Positions 1-13,070 of a stretch of 64,000 nucleotides of DNA are shown here, one piece after another. The position numbers and the translations under genes are program-made. Location: the NCBI GenBank assembly GCA_013350335.1, contig CM023534.1, forward strand, positions 5,733,542 to 5,797,541, in the 5' to 3' direction. This stretch comes from Chimonanthus salicifolius (Eukaryota > Streptophyta > Magnoliopsida > Laurales > Calycanthaceae). Under the pieces are notes generated by a model that saw only the letters and a program-made list of their open reading frames with translations, searched no databases and had not been told where the DNA came from. Position 1 is the first letter of the stretch. Every line of letters starts with the position of its first letter.

Positions 1-1488
1 ACCATGGAGACAAGGAAATGATCCGACTGGCCTTTGGACCCGAGGCCCTTCTCCACTCCCTTGTCATCAAGGCCAGGAAAGATCTTGGCCTTCTGCCCTC
101 CACCACCTCGCCATCCACACCCTCCACTCCCCCCTCTCCTTCGCCCTTCTTGTCCTCTTCTATTTCCAGACAGCAGCAGCAGCAACTAAATACTTGTGCT
201 CCTGTATCTGTTTCATCCTCTCGCCTTCTTGGGCTTGGTCTTCCCCATCACTCTTTGGGATATGCAAGACCTGCTGCTTATTCAACAAACGGTGGGATGG
301 AAGATCTGCAGAATCAAGATGAGCTCATCAGCCCAAATTCCAGCTACCCCATGAACGGCATGAACATCAACATGGGATTATCGTCATCTTCGACAACACC
401 TCCTTTCTACGGTGGAGGCGATCTAATGGACGAGTACCAGCTCCAAGACCAGCTTTCCTTCCTCAACGACGGCACTGTCTCAGCCTCCCCGAATTCAATG
501 CATCCCGTCCCAATCGGGCCCAGGAACGGGGAGCTCTTCTACCCAGAAATGGAATCAAGGAGCCCCAGCAGCAACAGCGAGGGGATGCTCTTCCCTTATG
601 GAAGAAGGAGCTGCTCGGTTGCAGATATTTGCTTCGGGTCGGACCCGACTGGAGCTGGGTTCGGGTGGAAGCCTTGCCTCTATTTTGCGAGAGGGTATTG
701 CAAGAACGGGACTAGTTGCCGGTTCCTGCATGGATTGCCGGATCCGATCTCCACCGCCGATGCGGCAATCGGCTCCGGTGCTGCAATAGGGTCTGGTGGG
801 AAGTTAGATGTGTTGGAGCAGTGCCAGGAGCTGCTGAGATCTAAGAGCCAGAGGCTCATGGCAGCATCTGCCTCTTTCCCATACAGTACGGCTTCTGCTG
901 GTAAATGCATGAATTTTCTGCTGCAGCAGCAGCCTCCAAATGATAACCAGAGGTGATTTTTTCTTCAAAATGAACCATATCTATTTCCCCATCTCCCTTC
1001 TCTCCCTCACTCTTAATTGTTTTCGTGCAGAGCTGCTGCTGCAGCACTGATGCTGGGCGGCGACAACGCACATAAATTCAGCCCCAGATCGAGACTGGAG
1101 AGGAGCGAATTGATGGCAAATCCGGGTTCCAGGCAGATCTATCTTACATTTCCGGCCGATAGCACTTTCAGAGAAGAAGATGTTTCGAATTACTTCAGGT
1201 CGGCATTTCGTCGAATGGGTGGTGTGCGTTTTGCTATTTATGAATTTTTTGTTTCCTTATTGATTCTGAGAGAGGAAGCGTTGGGTTTTGTGTTTGCGAA
1301 GCATCTATGGCCCTGTACAGGACGTGAGGATCCCATACCAGCAGAAGAGGATGTTCGGATTTGTAACCTTCGTCTACCCTGAGACGGTTAAGCTTATACT
1401 TGCCAAAGGCAACCCGCATTTCGTCTGCGATGCTCGCGTTCTCGTCAAGCCTTACAAGGAGAAGGGAAAAGTCCCAGACAAGTACAGG

Positions 1489-1535
<47 letters not shown>

Positions 1536-1793
1536 TTCGATTAATAATCAGTGAGAAAAATTGAATACGTCAAAAGATCTTTATTGTTATCATTATTAAT
1601 TATTATTGGTGAAAGGGTGAAATGATTTTGGGGAGCGAAAAATGAGAAACGTAGGCATTTTAATCAGCAAGTGTTTGTGAAATGAATTTGAAAATTGAGT
1701 TCCCCAGAAAACAAATCCAATGTAATGTAATGTAATGATCTTCTTCATCAAGTACTTGAAATTGCAGTCGAAGGAACGTGATAGGCTGATAGG

Positions 1794-1833
<40 letters not shown>

Positions 1834-3294
1834 CTTTTAATCAATAAATATTCAGTACAATGTAATAATCTACCTCAATTTCACTCCTTGCAGGAAACAG
1901 CAGCAGCAGACGGAGAGGGGTGATTTCTCTTCTTGCACATCTCCTTCAAGCCTTGATTCTAGAGATGCCTACGACTTGCAGATGGGTTAGTTCATTGCTG
2001 GTTGCATTTTCTCATACTACCCATTTGATGACTTCCTTTGCTTTAGATTCTATGGAAAATATCATTTGGGTTTACTTATTTCATTGATTTTATGGATAAT
2101 TTCATCTGGTATTTGCTTATTTGTTTATAGGAGCAAGGATGTTCTACAATACCCACGACGTGCTTATGAGGAAATTGGAAGAGCAGGCCGACTTGCAGCA
2201 GGCCATTGAAATGCAGGGAAGGAGAATAATGGGTCTTCAGCTTCTCGATGTCAAGAAGCGCAGCCTATCAAGCCCCCTTCCATCACCATCTCCATCTCCT
2301 TCTCCTTCTCCATCTTCCAATCAGTTCAGTCACTCTGCATTTCCATCTGACCGCAGTAGCCCAGAAGGGCCCGAAGGTAGATCTCATTTTGTACTTTTGA
2401 ATCCAAAATTATCACTTCGTCCATCAGAGTTCAGACTGCATTTGAAGCTTTTTTATTTTGATTTTGTATTTTCTTGCTACAGGCAACGGTTCTAGCCCAG
2501 CTTCAGATCAACAGCTTCAGATCAATCACGACCCCTTCGTGCAGGTGGATAAGGATTCTACTGTCAACGGCATCACTAATGCTGCTGTTGCTGCTACTGA
2601 AGAGAGCACTACTGATTCCCAAGAAAGGTAAAAGCATAATGGGACAGAAGAACTTGAAATCCTTTCCTTCTAGTCTCCAAGAGCCATTTATTTGTATTAG
2701 AGTATTAGAAAATGCAGGTGGGAAAAGAAATGGAAAATGGCAAAAACTACATAATGTTTCTGATTTCCACTTTGGTCTGTTTGTCTGCCTTTTTCTTTGA
2801 TTTCTCTCTTAAAAGTTCTAATTCTGCTTCTACTACTTCCAGTGCCGTTCTGGATCACAATCTCCCCGATAGCCCTTTTGCATCTCCGACAAAATCGGTC
2901 GCAGACACCTTCTCCATCTTTTCTGATGCCACTACCAATAACAACAGTCTAACCAGTTCGACATTGTTCCCTCCATCTTCAACTCTGGACGTGGCTTCCT
3001 TCAAATCATGCTTCTTTCAGATGCCCAGGTACTGCGACATTGCCGCACCCTTCTCTTCCTTCTAATCTTCTCCTCTCACTACTTGCAAAAAAACGAAACC
3101 TTTTGCTGTGTTAGGTCCATTTGTTGGCAACTGAAATTGCATTTAATGTCTATTATACTACTTATATATGGCATTTAATCAGTGACTTTATCTTGAGACC
3201 CAATGTTATTTGTTCTCTGGTGATGATATCTTTCTTTAATGCCATTGTATTTTCTTCCAGGTTCTCTTCGGGCCATGGAACCATAGGAATGTAG
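1..3294 (+). CDS. CCCH zinc-finger and RRM RNA-binding protein (5' partial)
   Basis: Putative RNA-binding regulator of the plant CCCH-RRM family (Arabidopsis C3H18/C3H46 type). The reading frame is already open at base 3 ([14 protein letters not shown]), so the start codon lies left of the window. Coding exons: 3-952, 1031-1198, 1302-1487, 1894-1985, 2131-2376, 2483-2627, 2843-3028, 3261-3294; together 668 visible residues and a TAG. A C-x7-C-x5-C-x3-H finger ([22 protein letters not shown] region, 675-731) is followed by an RRM built from exons 2 and 3 ([22 protein letters not shown] as RNP1-like core). Low-complexity Q, S and P runs lie before the finger and in exon 5. The family C-terminal motif LPDSPFASP and the QMPRFSSGHG tail are present. 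The exon 3 donor appears to be GC rather than GT. Family assignment is firm; target RNAs cannot be inferred. Confidence 0.93.
675..731 (+). other. CCCH zinc-finger motif
   Basis: Single Cys-x7-Cys-x5-Cys-x3-His finger inside exon 1, with the aromatic and basic residues usual for RNA-binding CCCH fingers (YFARGYC, CRFLH). All four metal ligands are intact. Confidence 0.93.
1110..1487 (+). other. RRM domain split by an intron at 1199-1301
   Basis: The RRM begins with [11 protein letters not shown] in exon 2 and continues with [21 protein letters not shown] in exon 3; the junction serine is split AG|C. The FGFVTF core corresponds to RNP1 and IYLTFP to RNP2. The intron is only 103 bp. Confidence 0.88.
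1491..1531 (+). repeat. (CT)n microsatellite
   Basis: About 20 uninterrupted CT units immediately downstream of the exon 3 donor of the CCCH-RRM gene. Confidence 0.97.
1797..1830 (+). repeat. (CT)n microsatellite
   Basis: About 17 CT units in the same intron as the tract at 1491, roughly 60 bp upstream of the acceptor; it could contribute pyrimidine content for splicing. Confidence 0.97.
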
Positions 3295-4184
3295 GATGAA
3301 CATGGGCGTCCATGCGAGTAGGGGAGATTCATTTCCTTTTGCTGAGGTATGGATTCTAGTAAAGAAGGCTTTCTTTCAATTTAATGGTTTTTCTTTCTTT
3401 TTTTTTTTTTTTATTTTCTGGTTGGTAGATAGACTGATGAGTAATGGTTTCTCTGCTTCTGTCTTTGATATTGGCCTCTCCAGCGACGGACCGAAGGAGG
3501 GAGGTTTCTACTGCTAAACTCGTATACTACCGTAGAGAAAAGACCCAAAACGAGACATCAACTACCCACCAATACATACTACATACACATGCATAGATAC
3601 AGACACAAGACTGATTTTGGACAGACATGGGTCATCATCATCCATCAATTTCTCTCTCTCTCTATCTATCTATCTATATCTATGTAACTTACTATCATTA
3701 GACCGTAGGTGAAAAAAAGGATGATCGGAGGAGAAATAACTCCGACTTCATGTTGTAATTGTAATTGGCCATTTAGTTTTTACTGTGTCTTGAAAGTGAT
3801 TGAAAGCAAAGAGACGGAGTTTGTGAGGAAAGAGCCATCGTGTGTACAGCAGCAGCAGCAGAAGCTGATGATGAATGAAAACAAAAAGAGGTAGAAGAAA
3901 GAAAGAAAGAAAAACAGAGGAGAAAAGAAGAGGCAGCACGAGTGCAAGACACGAGAAAAGGGTGTGGGGAAGGAGGTGAAAAAGAAAAGCAAAGGAAAAA
4001 GCTCTCTTCACGTTGCCAACTTGCAGTTTTATGGACTCTTCAAGAGAAAAATACAGTAAAGGGATTTTTCACTCCCCAACCTTTTCTTTGTTGTTATTAC
4101 CTTTGTTACTTATTACACAGACACTTTCCATCAGATCATCAAAGTAAAATAGATTAGATTATTTGAAAAATGTGTTAAAAACAA

Positions 4185-4186
<2 letters not shown>
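3295..4186 (+). other. 3' UTR and downstream region of the CCCH-RRM gene, with a UTR intron
   Basis: No further coding potential. CTGAG|GTATGG at 3346/3347 and CTCTCCAG at 3476-3483 define a plausible 137-bp intron inside the 3' UTR, with a pyrimidine-rich stretch before the acceptor. The exon junction would lie 52 nt after the stop codon. The transcript end cannot be fixed; AAAG/GAAA-rich DNA follows from about 3700. Confidence 0.5.

Positions 4187-4245
<59 letters not shown>
4187..4245 (+). repeat. (CT)n microsatellite
   Basis: About 29 uninterrupted CT units downstream of the CCCH-RRM gene; flanked by two diverged copies of an AGATTAGATTA-containing stretch (around 4150 and 4266). Confidence 0.97.
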
Positions 4246-4248
<3 letters not shown>

Positions 4249-7200
4249 TTCAAAGTAAGAAAGAATAGATTAGATTAATTTAAAAATGGATTAAAAAACA
4301 AAGGTCCTCTCCATCTATCTGGTTTGGTTCCTTTTGTCACCATGCGGTTTCTTTTTGGTCTATTTTTGTGGAAGGGCACATGGGTGCTGACATTGTAAGT
4401 GGGCCACCCATCACAAAAGCTATTGATTGCAATTCAATCAGGACCCCACATTGCCAGCCCTTTCCCACTCCCTCCTTAACTTTGTCTTCATTTCCTTTTC
4501 AATTTTCTCCTCTCTTTATCTACTGTTCATTAGATCTTACATAGATACAGCTGCTCTATTGACTCTCACTATCAAGCCCAGATAATACACTTGGACAAGA
4601 GGAAAGAAATCCATCTACTCAGGTAGACTTAGTGGCCGGATTTGGTATTGAATAATGAGACTTGAAGTTATATTAGATTGTTCATATAAATAAGCCAGCT
4701 CTATTTTTAATTTATATACTGTCAAAAAATTACAGAAATTCTTGATAATATTGGTAATTGATTTAAAATATAAGTAAAAGGGGTCTCTACCACACTTGTC
4801 AGTGTTGGAGTGGTCCATGTTGAAAGGCAGGTTGTGGGGACTGGATACTGGCCAGTGGCCACCACCATCCCAAGTCTTAACTTACTCTCTGTCTATAGCT
4901 GGCATGTGTGGTACCTGTTGCACGTGAGTGGGTGTCGTGTGCATTTAGGCCTTGGATTCTGGATTGGGCTCCCATCACGTGAGCTGCACTACCTTCCCTT
5001 TCCCTTTTTTTTTTTCTTTTTCTTTTCTTTTTTAGCCCTTTTTTTCTCACTTTATGGGAAAGGTGTCTGTGAATGGCCCTTTCATCCAACACAGTGTGCT
5101 ATGCCTATGTGAAGTCTCATCCACTCTTCAAAGTTCAAACCAAAGAAGTTAGAACCACCATTGAAGTTTCTCCTTCAAAAATTCAATTCTCCCTCCATTG
5201 AGCTTAAGCTTTTCTTCCTTTTGGGAATTTGTAGGATTATTTCTTATGTCTAATATGAACTCTAATTACTCTAACAAAAACAACATTATTGTCTGGATTT
5301 AAATCTAAAACCGTGTCATTTATTTAATGGGTTCAGATTTGGATGTCCAATTTAAATTAAGATAAGAGTTATGAATCATATATATCTATACCTGTCTCCC
5401 ATTTAATAATTTGAATATTGTTTTGTCTTGATCAATAATGTCTTCATTTTATTCCATTAAGAACCATCCAAATATCTATTTATATTTGGAGAACGATATA
5501 ATTGAACAAGTCAAGTATTATAAAAATTGACATAGCTAGTATTTTATAAATAAACAAAAATGATATCTTAAGAGCTTCTTGTGACGAAATTGAAGCTAAG
5601 ACATGTGAATCTTGTTTTATTTGCTATGTTATACAGGGGGTGTCTCTCTCAATAAATTAACTTTTAAGCACTAGTTTCTCTTTGATAAACTTTGGACATA
5701 TGAGAAAAGAAATTTTAAATTTGACTTTGGCGTAGCTCACTTTTGAAATTTTTTCTAGTTGAGATAGACTATCTCAGTGAGATGGGTTTTTGTATGGTCA
5801 TAAACAATCAATGACTATAATAGGTTATCGAAGATTGCAAATAATAGCGTTAAACGGCGGTGAGACAAATTTAGCTAAAAGTTCAACATTATACAACTAT
5901 TTGTCGGAAAACTTGGCCGCATTGGCTAAGTTTGGAGCATATAGATGAGATTGTTGTGTTGTTCAGTGAAATTAACTATCTAAGGTGGCTTACTCACATG
6001 TGGTTGGATAGAATATGTAGGTGACTGCATATACAAGAAAAAACTAAGGAGACAACTCCATCTAATTAGCTTAGACTCGTGAGGTTGGCCATAAAAACTC
6101 AATGATGTATGATTACTTAAATAGTTATAAAATAAAATTACGATGTTAAATTAATAGTGTAAAACCTTTTATCTATGTCAATTTATATAGGTTTTACCTT
6201 GCAAGAGTGAAGGTCCTTCATGCAAGAATCTCAAATTTATGATCTTAGACCCACAACATGAGTTAAATAGAAAGATCTCTACTAAAAACATCAAACTTAT
6301 TAGCCAAAGATGAGTATGGAGCCTCATGTAGCAGGTCACCTAGCCTATGGACGAAGACTTCATTAAACCTAGCAGCCCACATTGTTCTAGTGCTAGGTAC
6401 ATCAAACCCACGAACCAACGTAGAACCTATCTCAATTGTCTACTTTAACAATCTAGGTTAGACAAAGACGTATTCCAAACCCTACGCTTCACATCATTGA
6501 GAGCTAATTGTAGACCCTAGATGTTACCCTTTTCATTCCATAAGGTTCTAGTCTAATCTAATATGTCTTTCATAAGTTTTGGTGTTTATTACATGTGGCA
6601 CTTAAATCTTCATTCTTCTTTTGCTTTTTTAGTGAGGAGTATTTTGAAGTATTTTATTAAACAACAGTAATTCTCTGAATTCAAACAATCAGGTCTAAAT
6701 AAGTCGGAGTAATTAGAGATTGAAGGCAGGACGTGGGGAGAAACCCAAATCCCTACCTTAACCACGGTGCTACTCAAATCTATAGTTGATCTAAATCAGC
6801 CAAATTTTCATAACTTTTCTTTCTAAATCCCTTAATGACATCAACACTTGATAGATAGTGCAAATCTACTAATCTAATCTATTTAGATTTGAACAATGAG
6901 TAGAAAATTAGATTGTATTTAAGATCCCTTCCTATTGGTTAGATGATATCAACTCTATTTAGATTCTTGATGTGCATTTAATCTATCCAACTATAAAGAC
7001 TTAGCATTTCATTCTATAGATAGCTAATAAAAGAGCAACACACTCATCAATTAATAGAGAAGAGAGAGGTGTCCCCTTACATAGTACTGTGACCCAACGG
7101 CTCAATCCTTACTTCCTTAGATAGCTAGAGTGTCACCTTGACTTTTTTATGTCCATCCTAAGTACTTATTAATACGACTAACAAAGGTACCTAGCCACGA

Positions 7201-9429
7201 TGTTAACTCCAAAGTTTTTTTTTTTTTTTTTTAATTTGTCTCTCCAAGCACAGTCATCCTAAAGTTTTATATTAATTTTTTGTAGTATAGTTTGGTCCCT
7301 TGCATCAAACTTTAGGACGACAGTCAAGTGAAGCTCTGTGAGTCAAATGGATGTTCTCTTCTCTCTTCAGGCCTCCAGCAGTCTAGCTTATACATGTGGG
7401 ACCCTCATGGCCATCCAATCTCTTGACCTAACTGTTGGTTTTCCAATTTTGATTATGAAAGGATGGACTACCTACTCAACCTGATTTATATAATCTAAAT
7501 TGTTAATCCAATATCAGAAATGTAGAAATTTGTGAAGTACTGCTACAAACTCAATGATCAAAGGTTTCATGCAAAATCTAAATACATGGGCTGCGTATGG
7601 ATTGGGGGTAAATTTTGATGGGATTAGATAACCCCTGGTCAAGAGTTAGCCTAGGTAATATTAAAACTCCTCTTTTCAAAAGGATTTTTAAAAATCGAGA
7701 GAAATAGATAAAAAATTGATTTTTTATCTCTCCCTTAATTACCAAAGTCTAAGGAAAATTTTGTATGTCAGCATGAATTTTGCATGAGCAGTGAACCGTC
7801 CAAGGAAACTTGCATGAATATCAGCTTTTAAGGTATAATATATGAATTTTTATTTGTAAGACAAATAAAAATAGAACTTCATAGCTATTTATTGTAACAT
7901 CTCATTTATATGACCCTTTTTGTCAATTTTTAGGGTTACTTTTCTCATCTCATTTTTCTTCATTTTTTTTTAAAAATTATTTTAATACATGATTCACAAC
8001 TGTATATCAGGACATTGGAAGGAAAATTAGAAGTCTCTTGCATTGATCAGGACTCAAATTTAGGTCAAATTCATGAATATTTAACAAGTAGTCAATTTAT
8101 AGAAAAAATCTTTATTAAATTCATTTATAAATGTGAACATTAGATGAGAAATATTATTAAAATAATAATAAATTAATATATTTATAGTGTTTAAATATTA
8201 ATTAAATTTTAAACACAAACTCAATCAAATCAAATATAATTAGGTCTTATTAGAGATACATGTCAAAGTATTGAAAATTGAACCTGGCCCATTTACGGCT
8301 GTGTGTCACAAAAGTCATGTTTGGTATAAGAGCCATCAAGCAGTAAAGGAGATGGCGTGATCATAATACAAGATAATGTCGAAGTCAATGCATAGGTCAA
8401 GAAAAGGTAGCCCTTACTTCTTCTTAGAAATTAATGGGATTTAAATCTAAATAAATAAAATATATAAATAAATAAATGCATTTCTATAATTTTATATGGT
8501 CAATATAAGAAATTTTCATTTAGTGAATGTGAGAAAAATGAAAATTTCAATTCAACCTAGGTTGAATGATTCAATATGATCTTAAATTAAATCAAGCTGA
8601 ATGTTAAAATATTTAATGTAAATAGTAATATAGATTAACGTTGTTAGTGATAGATAAATAGCAATTAGTTTATATATCTTGAAATATATTGATGAGACAT
8701 GTTATTAAATAAATATTAAAATTTATAAAATATAAAGTAAAAAATAATATTGGTATAAATAATCTCGATTGATAATTGTTTATTGTTATAATGGGCTAGA
8801 ATCCATTCGTACTATCTTTCGCTTTCATAATTTTTGGCCCTCGTGCGAGGGAATCTAGCAAAGTGGAGATGAGAAGGATAAATGGCAAAAGCTCATTTAA
8901 CGGAAGCTAAAAAGTGCTGGCCTTTTCTACCTTTGGGGGTAAGAAAATAGAAGAAATTACTGAGAAGTCTACGGTAAAAAGTGAAAACGGTCGTACAAGC
9001 ATCGGAAGCTTGTAAAAAGATGATATTGACGGGAACAGAAACAGAGAGCAGAGGGCAGAGGCCATTCATCCACACGTGTGTACGGATCTGAGCCTTCGTC
9101 ATGTGGGTCCGTCCCGAATATTCCCGATTCAGGAATCAGGCTCCACTAGCTTGCTGCACTTATGACTCATCAGTCAGGATCACGTGCTCTGCCATAACGA
9201 ACGGCTGAGATGTAAAAGAAGGTTAATTTTCAAGTCGTTATAGACTACTATAAAATATAATAGAAATCCTGCACTTTTATTACACGGAATACAATGGATA
9301 AATACTTAATTTTAAGTATCTCTTAGTAAAAAATGAAATAAAAAATAAATTTAAACCATTCAATTATAATATATTGAGAGTTACTAAGACCTATGATACA
9401 TACAGAAGTACAAAAATCGTCAGTAATAA

Positions 9430-9595
9430 GATATTAGTGTCTTGGACGATATCTCGGTATCTTAGATCTCGGACGATCTCACTCTCTAAATTTTTTTTTA
9501 GATAAATATCGGCTGTATAAATGTATATCGGCCGATCTCAGCCAATATCTCGCCATACGGCCGATATGCACAATATCAGTCGAGATTTCAACCCC
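9430..9595. repeat. Palindrome-rich cluster (ATATCGGCCGAT-like)
   Basis: Repeated variants of GATATCTCGG, TATCGGCCGATC and CGGCCGATATG, many self-complementary, within 170 bp. A related GGCCGATAC sequence recurs at 13550-13615, so this is a dispersed family. Confidence 0.6.
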
Positions 9596-10079
9596 TAGAT
9601 ACATTCAAATAGGATTATCATAAGAAAATTGTCCAAAACCCTATTCCAAAACATTCAAAGTTTGGGGATGTAATGTGAAGTTTAGATTGGATAATTGATT
9701 TGATTAGAGATTTCCATCCTAATATGAAAAAATAGCTTATAAAATATGTCAGTTTTGTAAATGTGTCTATGATTTGCATCCAACTTATGTGGGCTTGTAA
9801 TTCTTTATACGGATTTGGGTCTCTCCCTAGTCTTTCCTCCTCTTCTCATTTCCTTTGTCAACAGCCACTGTGTGGCTGTGTGCACAAGAGAGGAAGAATT
9901 TTTTTCCAAAGCCCAATGTTGCTCATTTGTAAGACCTACACTGACTAAGTTTTGAGTTCTTGTAATTTTTTACAGGATTTTTGAAGACCTTTATTTACCA
10001 AGATATTAATTTCTTAAAACCTCATTTTTCTTTCTCATCTGCGTTCTAAGAGATAATCGCTGATACAATTTTTAAACCT

Positions 10080-10215
10080 TTTTTTTTTAATTTAAATATG
10101 GGAAATTAGCGAGAAACCTATCGTCAAACCCTCACGGGTGATACTCACTGCCTTTAGGGCACATCAAGTGAAGCCATGGGGACTCGAACCTCATGTTTCT
10201 TAAAAAGATAGCGAT
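10080..10215 (-). repeat. Possible degenerate tRNA-derived SINE fragment
   Basis: Read on the minus strand there is a good B-box-like GGTTCGAGTCCCC near 10170, followed by GGCTTCACTTGATGTGCCC. No convincing A box or target duplication was found, so this is tentative. Confidence 0.25.
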
Positions 10216-12169
10216 TGAGATATTTTATATATTTATACTATTTAAATATTAAAATATATGCATAAATACAAAAGTAGTGTCTCCTATAAAAACTAAAATA
10301 AAAAATAAGAGTGACAAATTCATAATCATTTATGAAATAATTATATGGGTCACTGCAGCATGAACTACTACTGGTGATTTTTTGTTGCTACTCAAGTCAA
10401 GGGCCTGATTTGGACCAAACTCATTTCTCATGGATGAGCCTACATTGTCAATGTCTTTAAAGAGCCAACAGTTTGACCCAGTGATTTGTAATTGGGCTTT
10501 TATTGTACCCTAGCTTCAAAGGAGAATAAAGAAGTTTAGGCCACAAAATGGAGCCTGGAAAATTCGGCCAAGGCTCTAAAATTTGAAAATTTTGAATAAA
10601 AACTTCTATGGCAAAATTCTCCAATTAAATATGACAGTGTATACTTTAAGAAATCAATGAATCGATCACCCAAAAATCAATTAGAGAACCTATGCAAATT
10701 TCACTCACAAATAAGTTCTAGTCCAAATCTCACCTTAGGACAAAATTTATCTATGGAAAAACTGAACAAAAGGCTTCAAATTGAAATTCTCAGAGATCAA
10801 AATTGCACACAATTAATTTAAATGCAATACTCGAAACTTAAAAATGCAAGACTAAAATTCAAGAAATTTCAAATAAAATTAATTAGACCTCTGGAGATCC
10901 ATATGAACAAAAAAAAAAAAAATATATCTATGGCTTTGGGCGTGTAAGTCCACTTATTTATAGTGTTTGAAACACAAAAATTAATAAAAGTGAACTTTTC
11001 ATCACTCTATGATACTTAATTACAAAACTTTATCCATATATGTCGGAATTGTACAAATTTGAGTTCGTTGGAAAGGTCGTAACCTTTTCAATGATTCTAA
11101 GTTTGACATTGTTTGATCCATCTCCTTTTCTATCAATTCTAAAGTGGCATCGTTATCAAAATAAAAAATTAAAGAAAATCATGATTTAGGTTGCACCCAA
11201 ATCTGGTCTAAATTTGTTGTGGAAAGCTTCTCAAAATGAATTACTTTCTCCTTAAGGTTAAGATATGGAGAGAGATTCATTCATAGAACAAAGTCCTTGT
11301 TTCTTGCTTTTGGTCCACTTTCTTGGACCAAAATAAGTCCAAGTTGAAAGAATATGGGCCCAACCCATTGCTACACCCTATAGTTCACTTATTTTTTAAT
11401 TTTAAGTTAAAAAAAGATGCTTAAATAAACATCTCTTTCCTTTATTGAAAACTTAATAGAACTTAAACTCCTGATTTACCTCATATCAACTTTGAAAAAA
11501 TTGAGACCATCATGACCTAGATTAAGGATGAGTCTATGAGGTTGCTCAGTGGCCTAACTTTGGTATGCATTACGGGATAGCGGGCTCATCTGTGGAAAAT
11601 TGAGTAGGCCTGTAGTCTGAGTTTTTCACACGTTAATGTAAGAAAAAAAAATCTTAAAAGAAAGAGAGAAAGATCATATTTTTTATATTGCTAGTAAATA
11701 GCTTTTATTTTATAGAAAAAGACAAAAAAAGTCTCATTTTTTATATTTTTATGTTTCATCAATTAGAAAATGATAAACAACCCCTAGAAATTTCAACCTA
11801 TTGATCAAGCAGACGACGAGTTGACTCAATGACTGATTATTAAGCCAGACAATAAAAAGGGTGGTCTTTTCCCGGCCCAGCTGCATATCACAGTAAGCCC
11901 AAGTACTAAAGTGAGCTGAGGCCTAATTTGAGACTAAATTTTTTATTAAAATTTAAAATCTCAATCAAATTTTTTTCATTTTTAAATTTATCTAAAGTGA
12001 AAATATTTGTAAATTTTGGATTTTCTTCAGATGCTAAATTTAGTGTAGAGAATGGGCCAAACTCCAGCCCATTTCAAAATTCCCAGTCCAAATTCCCGGT
12101 TCAAAAAATGATAATATGTTCTCATCCTATCATAAAAGAAATCTCGTGAATTGAATTAAATTAAAAATA

Positions 12170-12550
12170 AATAAATTTTTAATATAATATTTGAATTGAG
12201 TTAGATTCAACTCGAACTTTAAACTCTATAGTCAACTTGACTCATCTCACTGTCTGAAGTGAGTACTGCTTAAATCATCTATAGCATTTGCTGGAGTCTG
12301 GAGATGCTTACTCGTTTTTCTGAGTTTTGACACTAGCTAGTAATAATTGGAAAGATAACAATGTGATGTGATAGTTAAATGAGTTGATTTCAGTCGAGTT
12401 GAGTTGAATTAAGTTAAAAGTAAATATTTTTTAATAATATTTGAACTGGGTTAGATTCAACTCAAACTTTAAACTCTACTCTCAACTCGATTCAACTCAT
12501 TGTCTGAAGTGAGCACTGCTTAAAGCCTTAAATCATCTATAGCATTTGCT
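12170..12550. repeat. Pair of diverged direct repeats, about 240 bp apart
   Basis: The block at about 12170-12290 (GGTTAGATTCAACTC-type core, then CTGTCTGAAGTGAG, then TAAATCATCTATAGCATTTGCTG) is repeated at about 12410-12550 with substitutions and a small insertion. It is non-coding. Confidence 0.75.
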
Positions 12551-12902
12551 GTGGACAATCCAGATTTCCATCATCTGGTGAGTGGGTAAACATTAATCTT
12601 AATATCTTTAGTCTTAATGGTAATATTTACAAATGTATTAAGGAAAAATAACATGATAATCATGTTGAAAAGTACAGAAACAAGCTACATCTCCACCTAA
12701 CAGGAAACAATACATGGGATGCAGTTCTGATTGTCCTTATCCCTAGCAAAATTTGCATTAAAATATACCAAAGTTCAATCATGAAATTATTAAAAAAAAA
12801 ATCAGTTTGGTCCAATTGGCCAGTGGATTAAACTCATTAAAGGCCCATCCCTATGTAGTTTGATATGGAAGATTTCATATCAAAGTTTATGAGCCCCAAT
12901 AG

Positions 12903-13070
12903 CCTTCATCATTATCGCAAATTGTAATCCTAACTACCTTGGAGCTAAGATCGACTTTCCGAATTTTTCTTCTTTAATTGACCATATCATAAACTACTCT
13001 ACAATCTAACATAATCTTCTTTATCCCTTCTCTCAATATTTTCAGTGGATGGCCTCTCCTTTTAATATTT
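12903..13070 (-). mobile_element. RTE-type LINE 3' tail fragment
   Basis: It shares a long collinear stretch with the RTE fragment at 40850-41400: TTCTTTAATTGACCAT, ATCATAAAC, CTACAATCTA, TCTTTATCCCTT and a TTTTCAGT..GGCCTCTCCT block. It sits next to TTCATCATTATC, the complement of the GATGATGA tail typical of plant RTE elements. Confidence 0.6.

Larger units (their letters stand above)
1488..1893 (+). other. Candidate GC-AG intron beginning in a CT microsatellite
   Basis: Family alignment requires PDKYR to continue into [13 protein letters not shown]. The exon 3 side ends TACAG and is followed immediately by GCACTCTCTC, so the only donor that preserves phase and the conserved arginine is GC. 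The acceptor is CTTGCAG before 1894. The (CT)n tract at 1491-1531 starts three bases inside the intron. Confidence 0.7.
4246..12170. other. AT-rich intergenic DNA, no gene recognised
   Basis: Roughly 8 kb with no open frame resembling a protein family on either strand. It contains homopolymer tracts (for example poly-T near 7214 and poly-A near 10910), scattered degenerate repeats, a possible SINE-like B-box sequence near 10170 and the palindrome-rich cluster at 9430-9595. Most looks like decayed transposon DNA. Confidence 0.6.

Noticed and set aside
1288..1554. Exon 3 of the CCCH-RRM gene reading through the CT tract to give a Ser-Leu repeat tail
   Set aside because: It would lose the conserved [13 protein letters not shown] continuation and meets a stop at 1552; the GC donor keeps both phase and family sequence.
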